Shown: positions 49,740-62,240, counted from the stretch's first letter. The stretch is DNA of 64,000 bases from Monoplex corrugatus (GCA_030674185.1 CM060308.1:37959238-38023237), one strand, 5' to 3'. Notes: generated by a model from the letters alone, not told the origin. Made by a program: numbers and translations.

Positions 49740-51160
49740 TAACTACGGGTTTTTTTGTTTTGTTTGCTTGTGTGTGTGCGGTTTGCTGTTTGTTTGTTTG
49801 TTTTGGTCATGTCCCAACTTCGGTACCGCACCTATTGTGTCGACTCTACACCGCTTATTCTGGTTCATCAACACATTGCCAACTGCGATTTAGTCAGTCA
49901 GGTCCTAGTGTTAGAAAACCCATGTGAGCTAGTGATGTCAAACTGCTGTGGGGGCACCCACTAGAGGAGACTCTATTCTGATACTGGGTCATTTAGAAAA
50001 ATCTGACAGAGCTGTTAATGATCCAACTTGCTCAATCCTTCACGTACCACAGTCATTGTTCACTCATGGAGACAGGTTCTGTGGGAAGTCCCGATAATGA
50101 GACAACCAACACGACCCAAAGAACGGCAGACCCCATGAACTACTGACATCCAAAACTTCATCTTGATTTTATCTCAGGCACAAAAGCAGTGAGGAAAACC
50201 GACATTGAGATCACTATAAGATCAGGACATGAATGGATATAGTATAGAATCGGGGACTATATTCACGATGACTAATGATTTCAGGATCATGGAGACATTG
50301 GTCATGATGCTAAGGAGTTCCATCTCGCTTTACAACTGCGTGACAGGTTTATACTCTACGCTCACTGTCATCAAAATTCTTGGAGTCAAGCTGTACAGAA
50401 ACTATAGTGTAAAGTAAATGTGAGTATAATATCATGTAACTGCCCCAAAAGAGGGAAGGCATGATTGTCTCCCTCACAAAATAAGCAGAAAGGATATCGA
50501 GGAAACAAAAAAGACGTTTACTTTAAGAATAAGCTGTCTGTCTAAAATGCAAAACAAAGCAAAACAGAAATCCTTGAGGAAGAGGAATAAAAAAAGAATG
50601 AAAAAGGAAAAAAGGAAAAAGAAAGAACTGCTGGTGACTGGGTACAAGCACAGAAGACCTGATGTGTCAATACTTAGGTCCTTGAATTGAAATCCAATGA
50701 TTCCAAAATAGGTGATGCATTTCGTTCTTTGTAAAATCATCAGACCTGCTGACCAGGATGGCAAGAGGAGAGGAGATTGAACTCTTATGTAAGGTAGAAA
50801 CAACCTTAAAGTAGCAGAACTCCACAATGTGTGGAGACATTCTCCAAAACAGTTAAGAGACAGCAAAGCAAATAAAAAGAAAAATATTTGTCAGGGAAGC
50901 GTAAAAAGACATATTACTTTTTAATCAAGGGAAGCAGTCTGGTGTAGTTCAATGTTTACAATGTTTGCAGACACAGCAGTACTGAGAAAAATGAACAGTG
51001 TCCCTGTTAGGAGCAATTGGTTAGAGTGATATTTTGGCTACGTGGGATCCGTGGGTTTGACTTTCAGGTGAGCACAGTTTTATTTCTTTTGACCTTCCAC
51101 ATTAGTATTTGTGTTGAGTTCGCATCTGCTTTTCTTGTTTTATTTATTTTTCCCATCTGG
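49740..51160. other. Inter-unit spacer with reverse-strand SINE remains
   Basis: About 49830-49990 and 50215-50380 (minus strand) match the old SINE pieces at 19840 and the SINE-B body ('atgctaaggagttccatctc' against 'tctagatggaactccgaagc'). 50400-51160 has purine-rich DNA and no gene that I recognise. Confidence 0.5.
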
Positions 51161-51164
51161 TTGT

Positions 51165-52300
51165 ACCAAGGTGGTGTTGCATGGACATGAAGCTGCAAAC
51201 TGCATTTAGACGGGAAGTCTGGCTTAAAGACATGATGAAGATGTGAGAGTGTCTGCCACTCCATCTGTCCACGTCACTATGGTCTTCCTCTGGCTCTGAA
51301 GTGCACAGATCTGGTGCTGTAAGCTTGAGGAGCTGGCCGGTTGATTGGTATCCTGACCAGGTGGCCAATCCACTCGATTCATTGTTGTGTGATGCAATAG
51401 TTACGAGTTTTGTCATTGCTTTTTTTTTTGGTCCAGCCTCCTGCTTTACTGATACATGTAATATCACAGGCTGTGATCCTTCCCTCAAGTGTTTTGTTTG
51501 AATTTTAATCTTGGAGAGGTACATCAGTGTAGTTCTTTTTGAAGACCTGCTGTTCAGCTCACCCCATCCATTACATCCATTGTTTCCACAGTTGTTGACT
51601 TGTTTGTGTGTTAATTTTTCAGCTGTGCTTTGTCGTATTCATGACCCTTTGGTCATCAGCAAATAATAATTCATTGAGAGCTTCTGAATCCTGGTTTGAA
51701 TTTTGAGTAAAATTGTGTTCATGTAGACAAAAATAAAAGAGTAGGACAGAGAAAATCTTTCTTGGATCCCAGTTGTTCTCAAACCAGTTCAAAAGTCCAC
51801 TTGGGATCCCTGCTGTTTGCATTTGCACATAATATAATCACAACTCTTTACCTATGCGTCATTTTATGGACCGTCAGTGGCCTACACCGTAATGGTAGAA
51901 TTTTGATCTGTCTTAGAATAACTTGGTGCGACCAAGGTCGATACACGCAGCTTTGTGCTGGCTGGCTGTTCTTTTCACACATTCAAGATTTGTTATTGAT
52001 AGTTCAGTTATAACCCACAAAAGAAGAAACAGATCTGTAGCTAGCCAGTTTGCTGCACTAGTAATGATGGGGTGTCAACTGTTTAAACATCCTGTTACTG
52101 GTACCCATCCCCAGTACCAAGAACATGCCTGTTGAGGGGATTTATGCAGGCACAAGAGCCTGCCAGATAATTACCAGCAGCTTTGGGCGGACCACGTAAA
52201 GATTGTTCAATTGCGACGATTCCCTTCTGAAAAACAACTCCAAACACGCATTCATGCATCCACAATCACTATCGAAAACTAACGAAAACAACACACGTCA
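51165..52300. other. Tandem unit copy 3: 3' flank of the gene
   Basis: 'ctgcaaactgcatttagacg' at 51195 opens homology to copy 1. A SINE-C copy lies around 51895-52240. No gene. Confidence 0.55.
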
Positions 52301-52306
52301 GCAAGC

Positions 52307-52312
52307 TTTATT
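52307..52312 (-). terminator. Polyadenylation signal AATAAA, copy 3
   Basis: AATAAA lies about 47 nt past the stop at 52359. Confidence 0.55.
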
Positions 52313-52358
52313 CAAGAAGTCACACTATGCTGTGTATACCCTTTTGACACTTTACTAA

Positions 52359-52460
52359 TTACTTGTAGTTATCCGGTGACTGGTCACATGCAAGGTGAGA
52401 TGACTGGCTCTCATGAGCTTCCTGGCACTAGGACTTGGTTGAATAAATTCAGGATTGGTG
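52359..52460 (-). CDS. Last exon, copy 3
   Basis: The end frame reads CDQSPDNYK-stop. The acceptor reads CATTC where copies 1 and 2 have CATAG. Confidence 0.4.
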
Positions 52461-52557
52461 GAATGTTGAGGAGTCGGATGAGTGCATGGAATCAGTGCAG
52501 TGGGGGACGGGTCAGGGAAGGAAATGAGACAGCAGAAAGAAATCAAATTTGTTTTAC

Positions 52558-52753
52558 CTCTATCATCAAATCTGAAGATTCTGAATGAAAGGAATCACGC
52601 AGCCGGTGAGATTTCTCTTCGAAGGCTGCTGGACTCAGAGCTTCATCAGTCTCACGGTTTTGAGTGAAAAACTCCAGGACCTCCCAGAGCGTCATGGTTA
52701 GTGAAGAAGTCGTTTGCAACTGGCAGTCGGTACGGCTCCGGAAGAGAATGAAA
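52558..52753 (-). CDS. Penultimate exon, copy 3 (196 bp, fully open)
   Basis: Acceptor CTTCAG, donor GTAAAA. After one base, 65 codons are open: FILFRSRTDCQ, then TLWEVLEFFTQNRETDEAL, then FEEKSHRLRDSFHSESSDL. This is probably closest to the ancestral reading. Confidence 0.55.
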
Positions 52754-52784
52754 CTGAAGAAAATTAAAAACGGGAGATTTTCTT

Positions 52785-52870
52785 AACCAACCAACCAACC
52801 ATCAACCAACCAACCAACCAACCAACCAAGCCAAACCAACCAACCAACAACCACCAACCAACCAACCAAT
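52785..52870. repeat. (CCAA)n tetranucleotide array
   Basis: ccaa units with small slips; counterpart of the CCGA array at 27025. Confidence 0.9.
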
Positions 52871-52907
52871 AATAGGCTGAAGTCTGAAGTACCAGGCCTG
52901 CACACAC

Positions 52908-53087
52908 TTCTAACAAAACTTTGTACCATGCAACATAATGGAAATGTCCACATGGTCATCTACATAAGACAGAAGGCGTTGCCCACTCAAGTCCCTCAAG
53001 ATGGTTTCAGCATCGGGTCGTACATCTCAATAGATCCACTCTCAGCTATCTCATGTCCTTTCATCCGTTCTGTCACGCCAGGGAACG
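52908..53087 (-). CDS. Exon homologous to 9645-9816, copy 3
   Basis: Acceptor TCTCCAG. It reads FPGVTERMKGHEIAESGSI, then loses frame. Confidence 0.4.
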
Positions 53088-53289
53088 CTGGAGACAATCT
53101 GCTGTCTTCTGATCATCAAGCTCCATGGTGGCAAGAAGGACCAAAAACAAAACAAAACGAAACAAAACAACAAACAAACAAACGAACGAAAAACAGAAAA
53201 CAAACGGTCGCACCCATCACCAGATATTACCCCACCATAGAGATAGGAAGAAAGAAAAATCTTAAAGAACGTCATTTCCAGAAACTAGC

Positions 53290-53710
53290 AATCTTATTAA
53301 GTGAGTTGTTCATGTATTGTTTTGTTGTTATGTTGTTGTTTTTGTCATGGTTGTTTTCTTCTTTTTCTTTTGATCACCTCGTTATCATTGTCATCTTTTT
53401 CTCCTGCAGCTGGTTGTTCTTTTTTTCTTTTCTTTTTGTTTTTTCCTTTGTATTTCAATATTTTTCTTCTCTTTTCCATCTTACCATCATCACATCATCA
53501 CATCATATCATCATCATTCATCATCATCATATCATGATCATGATTATTATCGTCATCATCAATATTATCATTATCATGACATCATTATCACATCAATAGT
53601 AAATAGTTAGATGTTATTAGTAGTAGTAGCGCTAGAGATTGCAGAGCGCAGTAGTTAGTAATAGTGTGGTGTGGTAGCAGTAGAGGTGGTATTAGTGGCA
53701 GTAGTATAAT
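53290..53710. repeat. Trinucleotide-rich intron block, copy 3
   Basis: ATC and TAG units, counterpart of 10025-10500 and 27610-28010. Confidence 0.8.
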
Positions 53711-53959
53711 CATCTTCATCGTCCTCTTTTTTTTATCTCTATGGTTTGGCGTTTGGGTCTGAATTTACATTGTATGTCTATATGACAAAGAGAAATAAAT
53801 ACAGAACTGAATACACTGATACAACATGTAGTCACTTCTGTGATTTTATACATAAAAGACCGGGTTGAGGGGGAGTATGTGTTTATTATGAAACTAACAT
53901 GAAAGAATAAAATCAAAACTTGAAGAGCTGAGTAGACATACAAACAAGCAACTAACCGC

Positions 53960-54065
53960 AGTTAACTAGTAAATATGCATACATACATATACATACATAC
54001 ATAGATATATATATACATACATACATATATTCATAGATTAGATAACCATCACCACCACCACACCA

Positions 54066-54104
<39 letters not shown>

Positions 54105-54160
54105 AGATTATATATATATACATATATAATACATATATCATGCATATTATAGTAGTGGTG
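53960..54160. repeat. (CATA)n and (TA)n microsatellites
   Basis: catacata units are followed by a TA run at 54070-54102. Confidence 0.9.
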
Positions 54161-54324
54161 ATGGTGATGGTGGTGATGTCATGGTGGTCGTATTGGTGGT
54201 GATGGTTATCTATGTGATGTTTTACTGCCTCTCCTGTTTCTACAGCACACACATATACACATTCGCACTCGTACTCACACACACATACTCATAAGCACAC
54301 GCACCTACACATGAACTTACAAAC

Positions 54325-54336
54325 ACACACACACCA

Positions 54337-54398
<62 letters not shown>

Positions 54399-54410
54399 AC
54401 CCTCTCTCTC
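54325..54410. repeat. (CA)n microsatellite
   Basis: A CA run followed by a short CT run. Confidence 0.95.
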
Positions 54411-54436
54411 TCTCAAAGTCACACACTCACACACAT

Positions 54437-55360
54437 CATCATCATCATCATCATCACGTGCCCTGCCGCATGGCGTTGGCCATCATGGCCCTCCATGTGT
54501 ATCTATCCCTTGTTGCCACAAGCACATCTTCAGCCCTCTCTATGCAAGTCCGTCCAATATTTTCTCCCTGGGTCCACCTGGTGATCTCTTTCCCTCCAGC
54601 TTTCCTGTTGTGACCAAGTGCTCTAATTCCCCTTTCCTCATAAAATGGCCTAAAAATGTTGCCTGTCTTTTTCTAATATTCCTTATCAATGATCTTCTTG
54701 TGTCTGCTTCCATCAAGACTGTCTCGTTTCTTTTCTTTTTGTCCATGGAACTCTCAACATTCTTCTTAGAAACTACATCTCAGCTGCCTCAGTCATGTTC
54801 TGACTTTCCTTGTTGACTGTCCAGCCTCACAACCATATAACATTATCGGTTCTATTAACATTTAAGAATTCTCTTCCTGATGTTAATTGATAGGCATTTG
54901 TTGGTAAGAATGCTTTTCATCTTCTTGAATGCTGTTTTGGTTTGGCCGATTCTGCTGGCTATTTTTTGATGTGCACCTGCTGTCTGATGTGACGATCGTT
55001 CCCAGATATTTAAACTTATCAACCTGTCTCAGGGTTGTGCCGTTTGCTGTTTGTTTGCATGAGGGGATTTCATGTTTCTTGCTGGTTACCATGACTTCAG
55101 GTCTTCCTGCTATTTAGCTCCAACCCTTTATTTTTGCTTTCTATTTCTATTATATTCACAAGGTTTTATAGGTCCTTTTCATTTTTTGCAATAAGCATGG
55201 TGTCATCTGCGTAACGAATGTTGTTTATCATTTTTCCTCCAACCTTTAATCCAGGGTATTCTTTTTGGTTTTTCATGATGTTTTCGCTGTAAAGTGAAAA
55301 CAGATCTGGTGACAGAACACAACCTTGCCTGACTCCTCTTTAGATATTTTGGAAAGAGCT
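54437..55360 (-). mobile_element. 5'-truncated RTE tail, private to copy 3
   Basis: The minus strand carries the RT from the motif B region (about 55350), YADDT near 55205, KYLGTIV near 55005 and the C-terminal ETVLMEADTRRSLIRNI, LEHLVTTGKLEGKRSPGG, to a (gat)n tail at 54437. It separates the CA run from the LINE tail that touch each other in copies 1 and 2. Confidence 0.85.
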
Positions 55361-55374
55361 TACTCATACGCATG

Positions 55375-56110
55375 CACACACGAATGACTACATATGTTCA
55401 CGCAATTAATACACAGAAGTGGAAGAGCATTTTTGTGGATAAGCACACATGATATCACCACTAGAAAGGTTGATGCACGTGAGTCTTTAGCTGCGACTTG
55501 AAATGTAAAAGAGTGGGCAGATCCCTTAAATCAGCTGGCAGTGAGTTCCAAAAATATGGTGCAGTGAAAATTTAAGGACTTTCACCATCAGAAGTTTTTG
55601 TATATGGGATCGCAGTGAGTGATATTTGGCATGTGCACAGATGATCTGAAAGGTAAAATGATATGGGTCTATCAACATAGCGAAAAGCAAGGGTTGTAAT
55701 TTTATTCTGGAGGCATTATTTGATCGGTAACCAGTGTAGTTCTTGGAGTAGTGGTGCTACCCGATCATTCCTTTTGTCTTCATAATTAGATGTGCTGGAT
55801 TATCCTGGGCCCTTTACAGCTGAGAGATTTTTTTACTGGTAAGCCAGCTAGCCCTGAGCTACAGTAGTCTATGCAGGAAGTTAAAGCATCAGGGACAGTC
55901 GTTGGCATGCAGGTTTGGACATGTATAGTGTGATGGAAGCGATTCTTCTGCGGTATTATCGAGAACTATGGCAGATATTGCTGACTTTTTTGGCATAGAA
56001 AAATACATTTCGTTTAATGGTGATCCCAGGATATTTGACAGATTCTTGCAATGGAATATCAGTATCAGCAATATTTGCAAACTAAAAGAACCTTAATGAG
56101 TCGACGTTAT
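55375..56110 (-). mobile_element. CR1/L2-like LINE 3' fragment (unit copy 3)
   Basis: It aligns with 10912-11640 and 28985-29780 and is more decayed. Confidence 0.7.
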
Positions 56111-56244
56111 TTCAATAAAATATAATTATTGCAATAATTAATCATAACAACAACAATAATGATCAAATAATAATGATAGTAATGATAACAACAATAATAA
56201 TAATACTTGTTGCTGTGTTGTTGTTATTGTTACTTTTTGATAGA

Positions 56245-57270
56245 AGCCCATTGTGTCAGTTGTTAGATTGTTACACTGCATGACTCATAACTCAGGGGCT
56301 GTGTTTCAACCTTTGTGTAAGCCACTTTTCTTAAGGTAAGATAGAGTTTTTTTGACAAAGCTGTGGACTCAAATCTGGTATCTCGAGTTCAATTCCAGCT
56401 TGCAATTTAAAAACTAGCCTTCTCCTGCCCACCCTAATGTTTCCACCAAGCTGATGGTAGTTGCATTGTTTTTCATTTGCTCCTCTTACCCAGCCCCCTC
56501 CCCCTTTGCCCCATTTCAAGAGCTTGTCGGTGCACAGTGCCCCCTCTGACAAAAGGTACAATAAGTCTCAGTTTAGGCATTTTTAGGTTTTGGTATCACC
56601 ATAAAGTTTAGAATTTCAACTTTCAAATGGTGCTAAAGTTGAGTTTCAGGCTACAAAAACAAAACAGTTATGGGCTTTCAAAGATTAGAGGGGTCAAGTC
56701 AGCCATTTTGAGAAAAAACAGTGTTGAAGAGAATAGGCCTGAATTGAAAGGGTATGATCAGAAACTCCTTAGCAACAAGCATTAAATATCAACCAAATTA
56801 GCTGAAATTCCACACTTCCCTTGTTTACTTAATTGTCCATCCATCCAAAGCAACAAAAAGAAAAATAAATTTAAGAAAAGCGTACTTTAATCACCAAAAT
56901 GTTACGGAACTTGTGAATATTTCAGCGGCCAGATAGTAGCACTTACCACACCTTAAAACACAAAACAATGATACTTATCGATTGAATTTGACTTTCTTGT
57001 GTTAGGATATGGTGTAAAAGTGGTTGTAGAGCATGAACATGCGGAAAACTCAAAATCGACTTATTGTCCCTGTTCAGAGTTTTCAGCCCACAGCAGCAGA
57101 AAGCCTTGCCAGACTTATTGTACATTTTGTCAAAGTGGGTCACAATTTTTCAATAGCTTGTCAGCGCACAGTTTTGCACAGGTTTAAAGAACCTGCCACA
57201 CAATTGCTGGCAGATTTGAGTGGAGCACCTATGGAATTGTCCAAGTGCAATGAATCCCTTTTGAACACCC
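56245..57270. mobile_element. SINE-C copy split by a TIR element, copy 3
   Basis: 56245-56536 ('ctcaggggctgtgtttcaac', 'gagttcaattccagcttgc') continues after the insertion at 57155 ('ggcagatttgagtggagcac'). Confidence 0.6.
56537..57154. mobile_element. Non-autonomous TIR element of about 0.6 kb with a long target duplication
   Basis: Inverted ends at 56537-56568 and 57111-57143 match over about 32 bp with few mismatches (shared core gtacaataagtct preceded by gacaaaa). It lies in a SINE-C copy, and 'agcttgtcggtgcacag' (56521-56537) is repeated as 'agcttgtcagcgcacag' (57155-57171), two mismatches in 17. No transposase is visible. The superfamily is unknown. Confidence 0.65.
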
Positions 57271-57344
57271 CAAACTCAAATTCTAGACCTAATGATTGTC
57301 ACCACACAGATATGCACTATGTTGCTTCATATGTTGTGTGTAAA

Positions 57345-57948
57345 ATCATTTAAGAAAATAGACATTAAATCAATGGTCACCACCAAACACACATACACAG
57401 CTATTTAAGTCACTTAACAAGTAAAAATAGACATTAAATTAATGACCACCACCACCAAACACTTATACCCCCACTAACTCCAATTATGTGTAAAATCCCT
57501 GTAGAGAATAGACAGTAAATCAATGACCACCACAACCACCATCACCACAAATTATACAATCTCTTAAGAGAATAGATATTAAATCAATGACCACCGCCAC
57601 AAAACACGTATACCCTCACTCACCCCATTTTATGTGTAAACTCCCTGTAGAAAATAGACAGTAAATGAATGACCACCACCACCACCATAAAAATCATACA
57701 TTCTTTTAAGAAAATAGACATTAAATCAATGGATACCAACGCCACCACCATATATACAATCACTCAAGAAAATAGACATTAAATCAATAGATACCACCCC
57801 CACCCCTATACGCATTCAATCACTTAAGAGAATAGATATTGAATCAATGGTCACCACCAAATACACACACACACATACAATTACTGCCACCACTAAACAC
57901 ACACATGTTCAATCACTTACAAGAATAGCTTTTGAATTTGTGGTCTCT

Positions 57949-57950
<2 letters not shown>
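57345..57950. repeat. Degenerate minisatellite, copy 3
   Basis: Units on 'aatagacattaaatcaatg' with (acc)n. Confidence 0.8.
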
Positions 57951-57952
<2 letters not shown>

Positions 57953-58045
<93 letters not shown>

Positions 58046-58062
58046 ACACACACACACACACA
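57953..58062. repeat. (CA)n microsatellite
   Basis: A CA run at the place of 31245-31346 in copy 2. Confidence 0.95.
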
Positions 58063-58138
58063 AAACGTCTATCATCACGTAAGATATCAGATGTTAATTT
58101 AAATCAATGACCACCACTATGTACAAATATACACCTAC

Positions 58139-58254
58139 CGTTGTTGGCAATCCAGCCACACGCACAAAATTAACTCTGTTTCCCGTATCCATCGTCCCCA
58201 ATATATTTTGGGCATGTTTGGCCAGTGACGCGCTGTACTGATCTTCGTTCAGAC
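58139..58254 (-). CDS. 116-bp exon, copy 3
   Basis: Acceptor CTGCAG-type, donor ACG then GTAGGT. Open: G-LNEDQYSASLAKHAQNIL, ending NFVRVAGLPTT. Confidence 0.62.
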
Positions 58255-58380
58255 CTGCACGTACACAAAGAAAAGGTCAAGGATACAGAATTGTTGACGC
58301 CCTTGTCAACTGGATAAGCGTCAGACTTCCTACAAGACAGGAGAAAAGGCAAACAACACAGAATTGGCGTGCTAGTCAAA

Positions 58381-58860
58381 CAACATTCAAGAAGATGAAA
58401 AGCGTTCTTAACATCAAGAAAGGAGTTCTTGAGTGTAGGATAGAACCGATAGTATTGATGGTTGTGAGGCGTGGGCAGTCAACGCGCAAAGTCAGAACAA
58501 AATTGAGGCAACTGAAATGTGGTTTCTAAGACGAATGTTGAGAGTTCCATGGACAGGAAAGAAAAGAAACGAGACAGTCCTGAAGGGTGCAGACGCAAGA
58601 AGATCATCAATAAAGAAGATTAGGAAAAGACAAGCAACAATTATAGACATTTTATGAGGAAAGAGGAATCAGAGCACAGGTCACAACAGGAAAGCTGCAG
58701 GGAAAGAGAACACCAGTAGACCCAGGGAGAAAATATTCAACGATCTTGCATGGTGGCTGAGAACAGAGAGGGTGGGAGATGTACTTGCAGTGATAATGGA
58801 TAGATTCCTGTGGAGGGCCACGATCGCCAAGCCATGCAGGGCACATGATGATGATGATGA
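58381..58860 (+). mobile_element. 5'-truncated RTE tail in a SINE head, copy 3
   Basis: gtcaaa lies on both sides (58375-58380 and 58861-58866). Same insertion point, truncation and orientation as 31664-32158 in copy 2. Confidence 0.85.
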
Positions 58861-59160
58861 GTCAAACAACTAAACGTCAGACATCCAATTGAAACGTTCA
58901 GGGTTTGATCCACCTGGACATCTCCACCTGGTTTGGTAAATTGTGCAGATCTCCTCAATCCAGGTCACATGTGTGCAGATCTGCCAGTGCCTAATACTCT
59001 GTGTGTATAAGCATGCAGAATATCAAATATGCACGTTAACGATCATGTAGATCTTATCAAAGGCCTGCGTATGGAAACGCGAAAACACCCACCCAGCATG
59101 CACCCTATCAGAGATGCAGACAGTGCACTACATAATGGAACGTATTCAGCTCGCCTATTT
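58861..59160 (+). mobile_element. Remainder of the split SINE-A, copy 3
   Basis: 'tatgcacgttaacgatcatg' and 'cacccacccagcatgcaccc'. Confidence 0.6.
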
Positions 59161-59164
59161 GACT

Positions 59165-59470
59165 TCTCCATGCTGTACTTAAGAAAGATTTTATGTGAGC
59201 TGGTTGCTTCTTCGTTAGAGCTGCGAATTCAAGATATTTATCTCGAGTTCAATCCCAGCTCATAACATTAAAAACCGACCTGTTTGTTGCCCATCTTAAT
59301 ATTCCAATAATGTCAATGGTGTCAGTCTATTTCAAAACCTTTGCCAGAGTATAGGGTGTTGCACAAACAAAGGGAGTCTGCGAGATAATTTCTGGCATGC
59401 TCGAGGAATTGTCTGAATCCATATTAAATTCTTAAATCCCAGCTCTAACGAAAAATTGTTGATGTGTGAG
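59165..59470. mobile_element. SINE-C copy, copy 3
   Basis: 'tctcgagttcaatcccagct' (B-box-like); it aligns with 32470-32785. Confidence 0.5.
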
Positions 59471-59587
59471 GCACAGTGAATCCAAATGAGTTTTGGAGAA
59501 TAATGCCATACAAGGGTGATTTGAAAAAAAAACACTCTGTCTCTCACTCAATCACTCAATCACTCACGCACTTTCTTTCTAACTAAC

Positions 59588-59782
59588 CTCGTGCGAACCA
59601 GGTAAGCTCCACAAAGATGAGGTCCTTGTCAGGCAGGTCTATTAGCACATTAGGGATGAAGGAAATGTTGAATCTGGCAAAGAACTGTGTCAAGGTCTCT
59701 ATGGCAAAGGTTTTCACATTAACTTATGCAACAGCAGGCAGGTCCAGGTTTTTGAGTTCTTCACTCTGGGTGTTCTCCACCA
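59588..59782 (-). CDS. 195-bp exon, copy 3 (in-frame TAA)
   Basis: Same borders and length as in copies 1 and 2. After LKNLDLPAVA a TAA replaces the lysine codon of the other copies. Confidence 0.55.
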
Positions 59783-59829
59783 CTGCAATTGTAGTGACGT
59801 TCAGTTCAGTTCAAATGATCTCGGTTTTG

Positions 59830-60260
59830 CTCAACTCATCCAAGCTGAACAAATCTCAGTTAAGTTCAGCCCAGTTTTGATTAACTTAATTCAGCCCAGT
59901 TCTGTTGAGCTGAGCTCACCTCAGTTCAACTCGGGTCAACTTGCTTCACTTCACTTCTGTTCAGCTCAACCCAGCTTAACTCAAACAGCTTAGTTCAGAT
60001 CCACTGAGCACATTATCTGAACAAAACTTAGTTCAATTCTGTTCATTTCAGCGCAGCTCAGTTCAGCTCCATTCAAATAAACACAGTTCAACTCAGTCCT
60101 CTCAACACACTCAACTTAATCTAGATCAACTTAGCACAACTGAACTCAGCTACCCCAGCTCAGCTCTGCTGTATGCAGTTCATCTTACCTCAATTAGCTC
60201 TGTTAACATAATTCATCTTAGCTAAGCTCAACTCATTTCGATTCCTGTCAGTTCAAATCT
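59830..60260. repeat. AGCTC/AGTTC pentamer field, copy 3
   Basis: Counterpart of 18171-18645 and 33160-33545. Confidence 0.8.
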
Positions 60261-60346
60261 AGAACAGAAAGTATTTCACAAATGTCTGTTAGTCGCCAAG
60301 TCCGATAAAGACATTGATAGAGGATAAAACGGAGCTAGCCTGACAC

Positions 60347-60484
60347 CTCCTACACTGATTAAAATTTGACGTCAGCATCCACATGAGGTGGTGAGCCCAA
60401 GGGGATGATCTTCCAAGGGAATGAGTGAAAGGTGAGGGAGTTGTCTAACTCTACACTCATTCCAACAGAACAGAAATTATTTTT
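60347..60484 (-). CDS. 137-bp exon equivalent, copy 3 (138 bp)
   Basis: It reads SVGMSVELDNSLTFHSFPW and IPLGSPPHVDADVKF, then TAA. One base longer than copy 1. Confidence 0.45.
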
Positions 60485-60854
60485 CTGATAGAATGGGACA
60501 GACCAGGATGAACTCGATTTAATAAAATGAAATATTACCACAGGAGTTCTGTTACCCACTCCATCACCACCTCAACAATACCTCATTCAGAGTTCAGAAA
60601 GTTAAATCTGTTAGTCTTAAGATGGTTTCTGTGTTTCTCCATCTCAGTGACGATAAAGTCATGAGAAGAGCAAGTAGTCCTGATGAACTTGAAAGTAGCA
60701 GTAATGTCACATTTGTCAAATGGAGCGACAGAAAACATGGTCAACTCAACTCTATTGACCACTAAGCTATATGACAGCCAGAGGACCCCCAAAATACAAG
60801 CAAGGAAACAAATAAACAAACAAACAAAATGGCCAAATATTTACCAAGACTGAC

Positions 60855-60908
60855 CTTGTAGAAGGCAAACAAAAGAAGACGAACCTGTAAATCTGTTCTT
60901 TACGTCAC
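60855..60908 (-). CDS. 54-bp exon, copy 3
   Basis: Acceptor TTCAG, donor CAAG then GTCAGT. Reads DVKNRFTGSSSFVCLLQ. Confidence 0.5.
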
Positions 60909-61059
60909 CTGAACTGTAATTCTTCATAACACTTCATTTGACAAAAAAAGCAAATAAAATCCAGGAATCAATGAATAATACACAAGCTAGCAAACAAACA
61001 ATGGAACGAACACACACAATGAATAAATGAACACGTACAGCCCCAACCCTAAATGGGCC

Positions 61060-61550
61060 TCCTTAAAATTATGATTATCAGCCTCATTATCATGACATTA
61101 TGCAGTCGTTATGACATCGTAAAAATTGTCACAGACTTCGTTGTACTTCGTGCCCTGATCTCGTAGTGACCTCAGCTTCAGTTATCTCCATCGCTTTCAT
61201 GCCTGAGGTGATTTCAATTTGTATGGGCTGTTGCTGGAGGGTATCAGTGTTGCTGTCATTGAGAGGGGGAGGGGTCTAAACATGGTCTTGCTTCGTGAAA
61301 GAGCGATTGCTGTTGGTGGCGGGTTTAGCAAGCAGTGTTCTCAATAAAATGGATCAAAGCAGCCATATCTAAACTGCGCTGAAGTAATAGCAGCTCTAAG
61401 TCTCCAGTGATAGGTGGGCCCATTCAGGCTTGACACCTCTGGCTGCCATGGGATGCCTGACACTGGGATATCAACAGCATGAACGTGAGTTTGAAAGGTT
61501 TTTTTTTAGCCAGAATGAATACAATAGAATTTGTGCCACTGAGGCTGCGC
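61060..61550. mobile_element. Old SINE pieces, copy 3
   Basis: It aligns with 19556-19990 and 33560-34070. Confidence 0.45.
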
Positions 61551-61735
61551 AGAAGTTGACAAAAAAATTACTTGAATAAACAAATACACAAACAGAAAAG
61601 GTAAACACTACAGAAATAACAAAGCGCTTGGATAAACATGATTATTTATAAGAAGACAACAACTGCTAGTACAAAGCAATTTAATAAACAGACAATATAA
61701 AAACTAAGATTGAACAGAACAAAAGCTGCACATAC

Positions 61736-61763
61736 CAAACATGTAACGGCAGGCACCGATCAC
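61736..61763 (-). CDS. 28-bp microexon, copy 3 (VIGACRYMF)
   Basis: Acceptor TTTTTTTCAG, donor GTATGT. Confidence 0.58.
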
Positions 61764-61949
61764 CTGAAAAAAATACTAATTCGGCATTAACAGTTTTGGT
61801 TCTGAGTGCTATTGCAGAAATATGCATTCACATTTCGAAACAAAATGTTCCATGTATAAGACAACACACGATAATAATTGTACAACGCTTCTTTAAACAA
61901 ATCTGGAAAAAAAAAACGTTCATGGGCTACAGTTTCCCTGTGCACTCGA

Positions 61950-62240
61950 ATATTCGTGTAGGCTTTTACGTTTATTGCCCTTCTTTTTAATTCTGCCATT
62001 ATGACTGTCATACTCCCGTTTACATGGTGGGTGTTTTTCTGTTTTGACAAGCCACCGAGCAATGACATGGTTTACGGTATCTTTAACGTACGCGTGTACT
62101 CACAAAGGGGTTGAGGCATTGACAGGTTTTGCTCTTATGTTGACCTGGGAGATGGGAATAACCTCCACCCTTTACCCATCAGGAGAGGTACTTAAGCAGG
62201 CTCAAACACACCTGGCATTTGGAAGACCACTCGATTAACA
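61950..62240 (-). mobile_element. SINE-A fragment, copy 3
   Basis: It aligns with 20405-20645 and 34430-34690. Confidence 0.6.

Noticed and set aside
57033..57353. 106-codon ORF (QSFQPTAAESLARL)
   Set aside because: It crosses the right inverted end of a TIR element and continues into a SINE, so it cannot be one gene. A fragment of an ancient transposase cannot be excluded, but there is no support for it.
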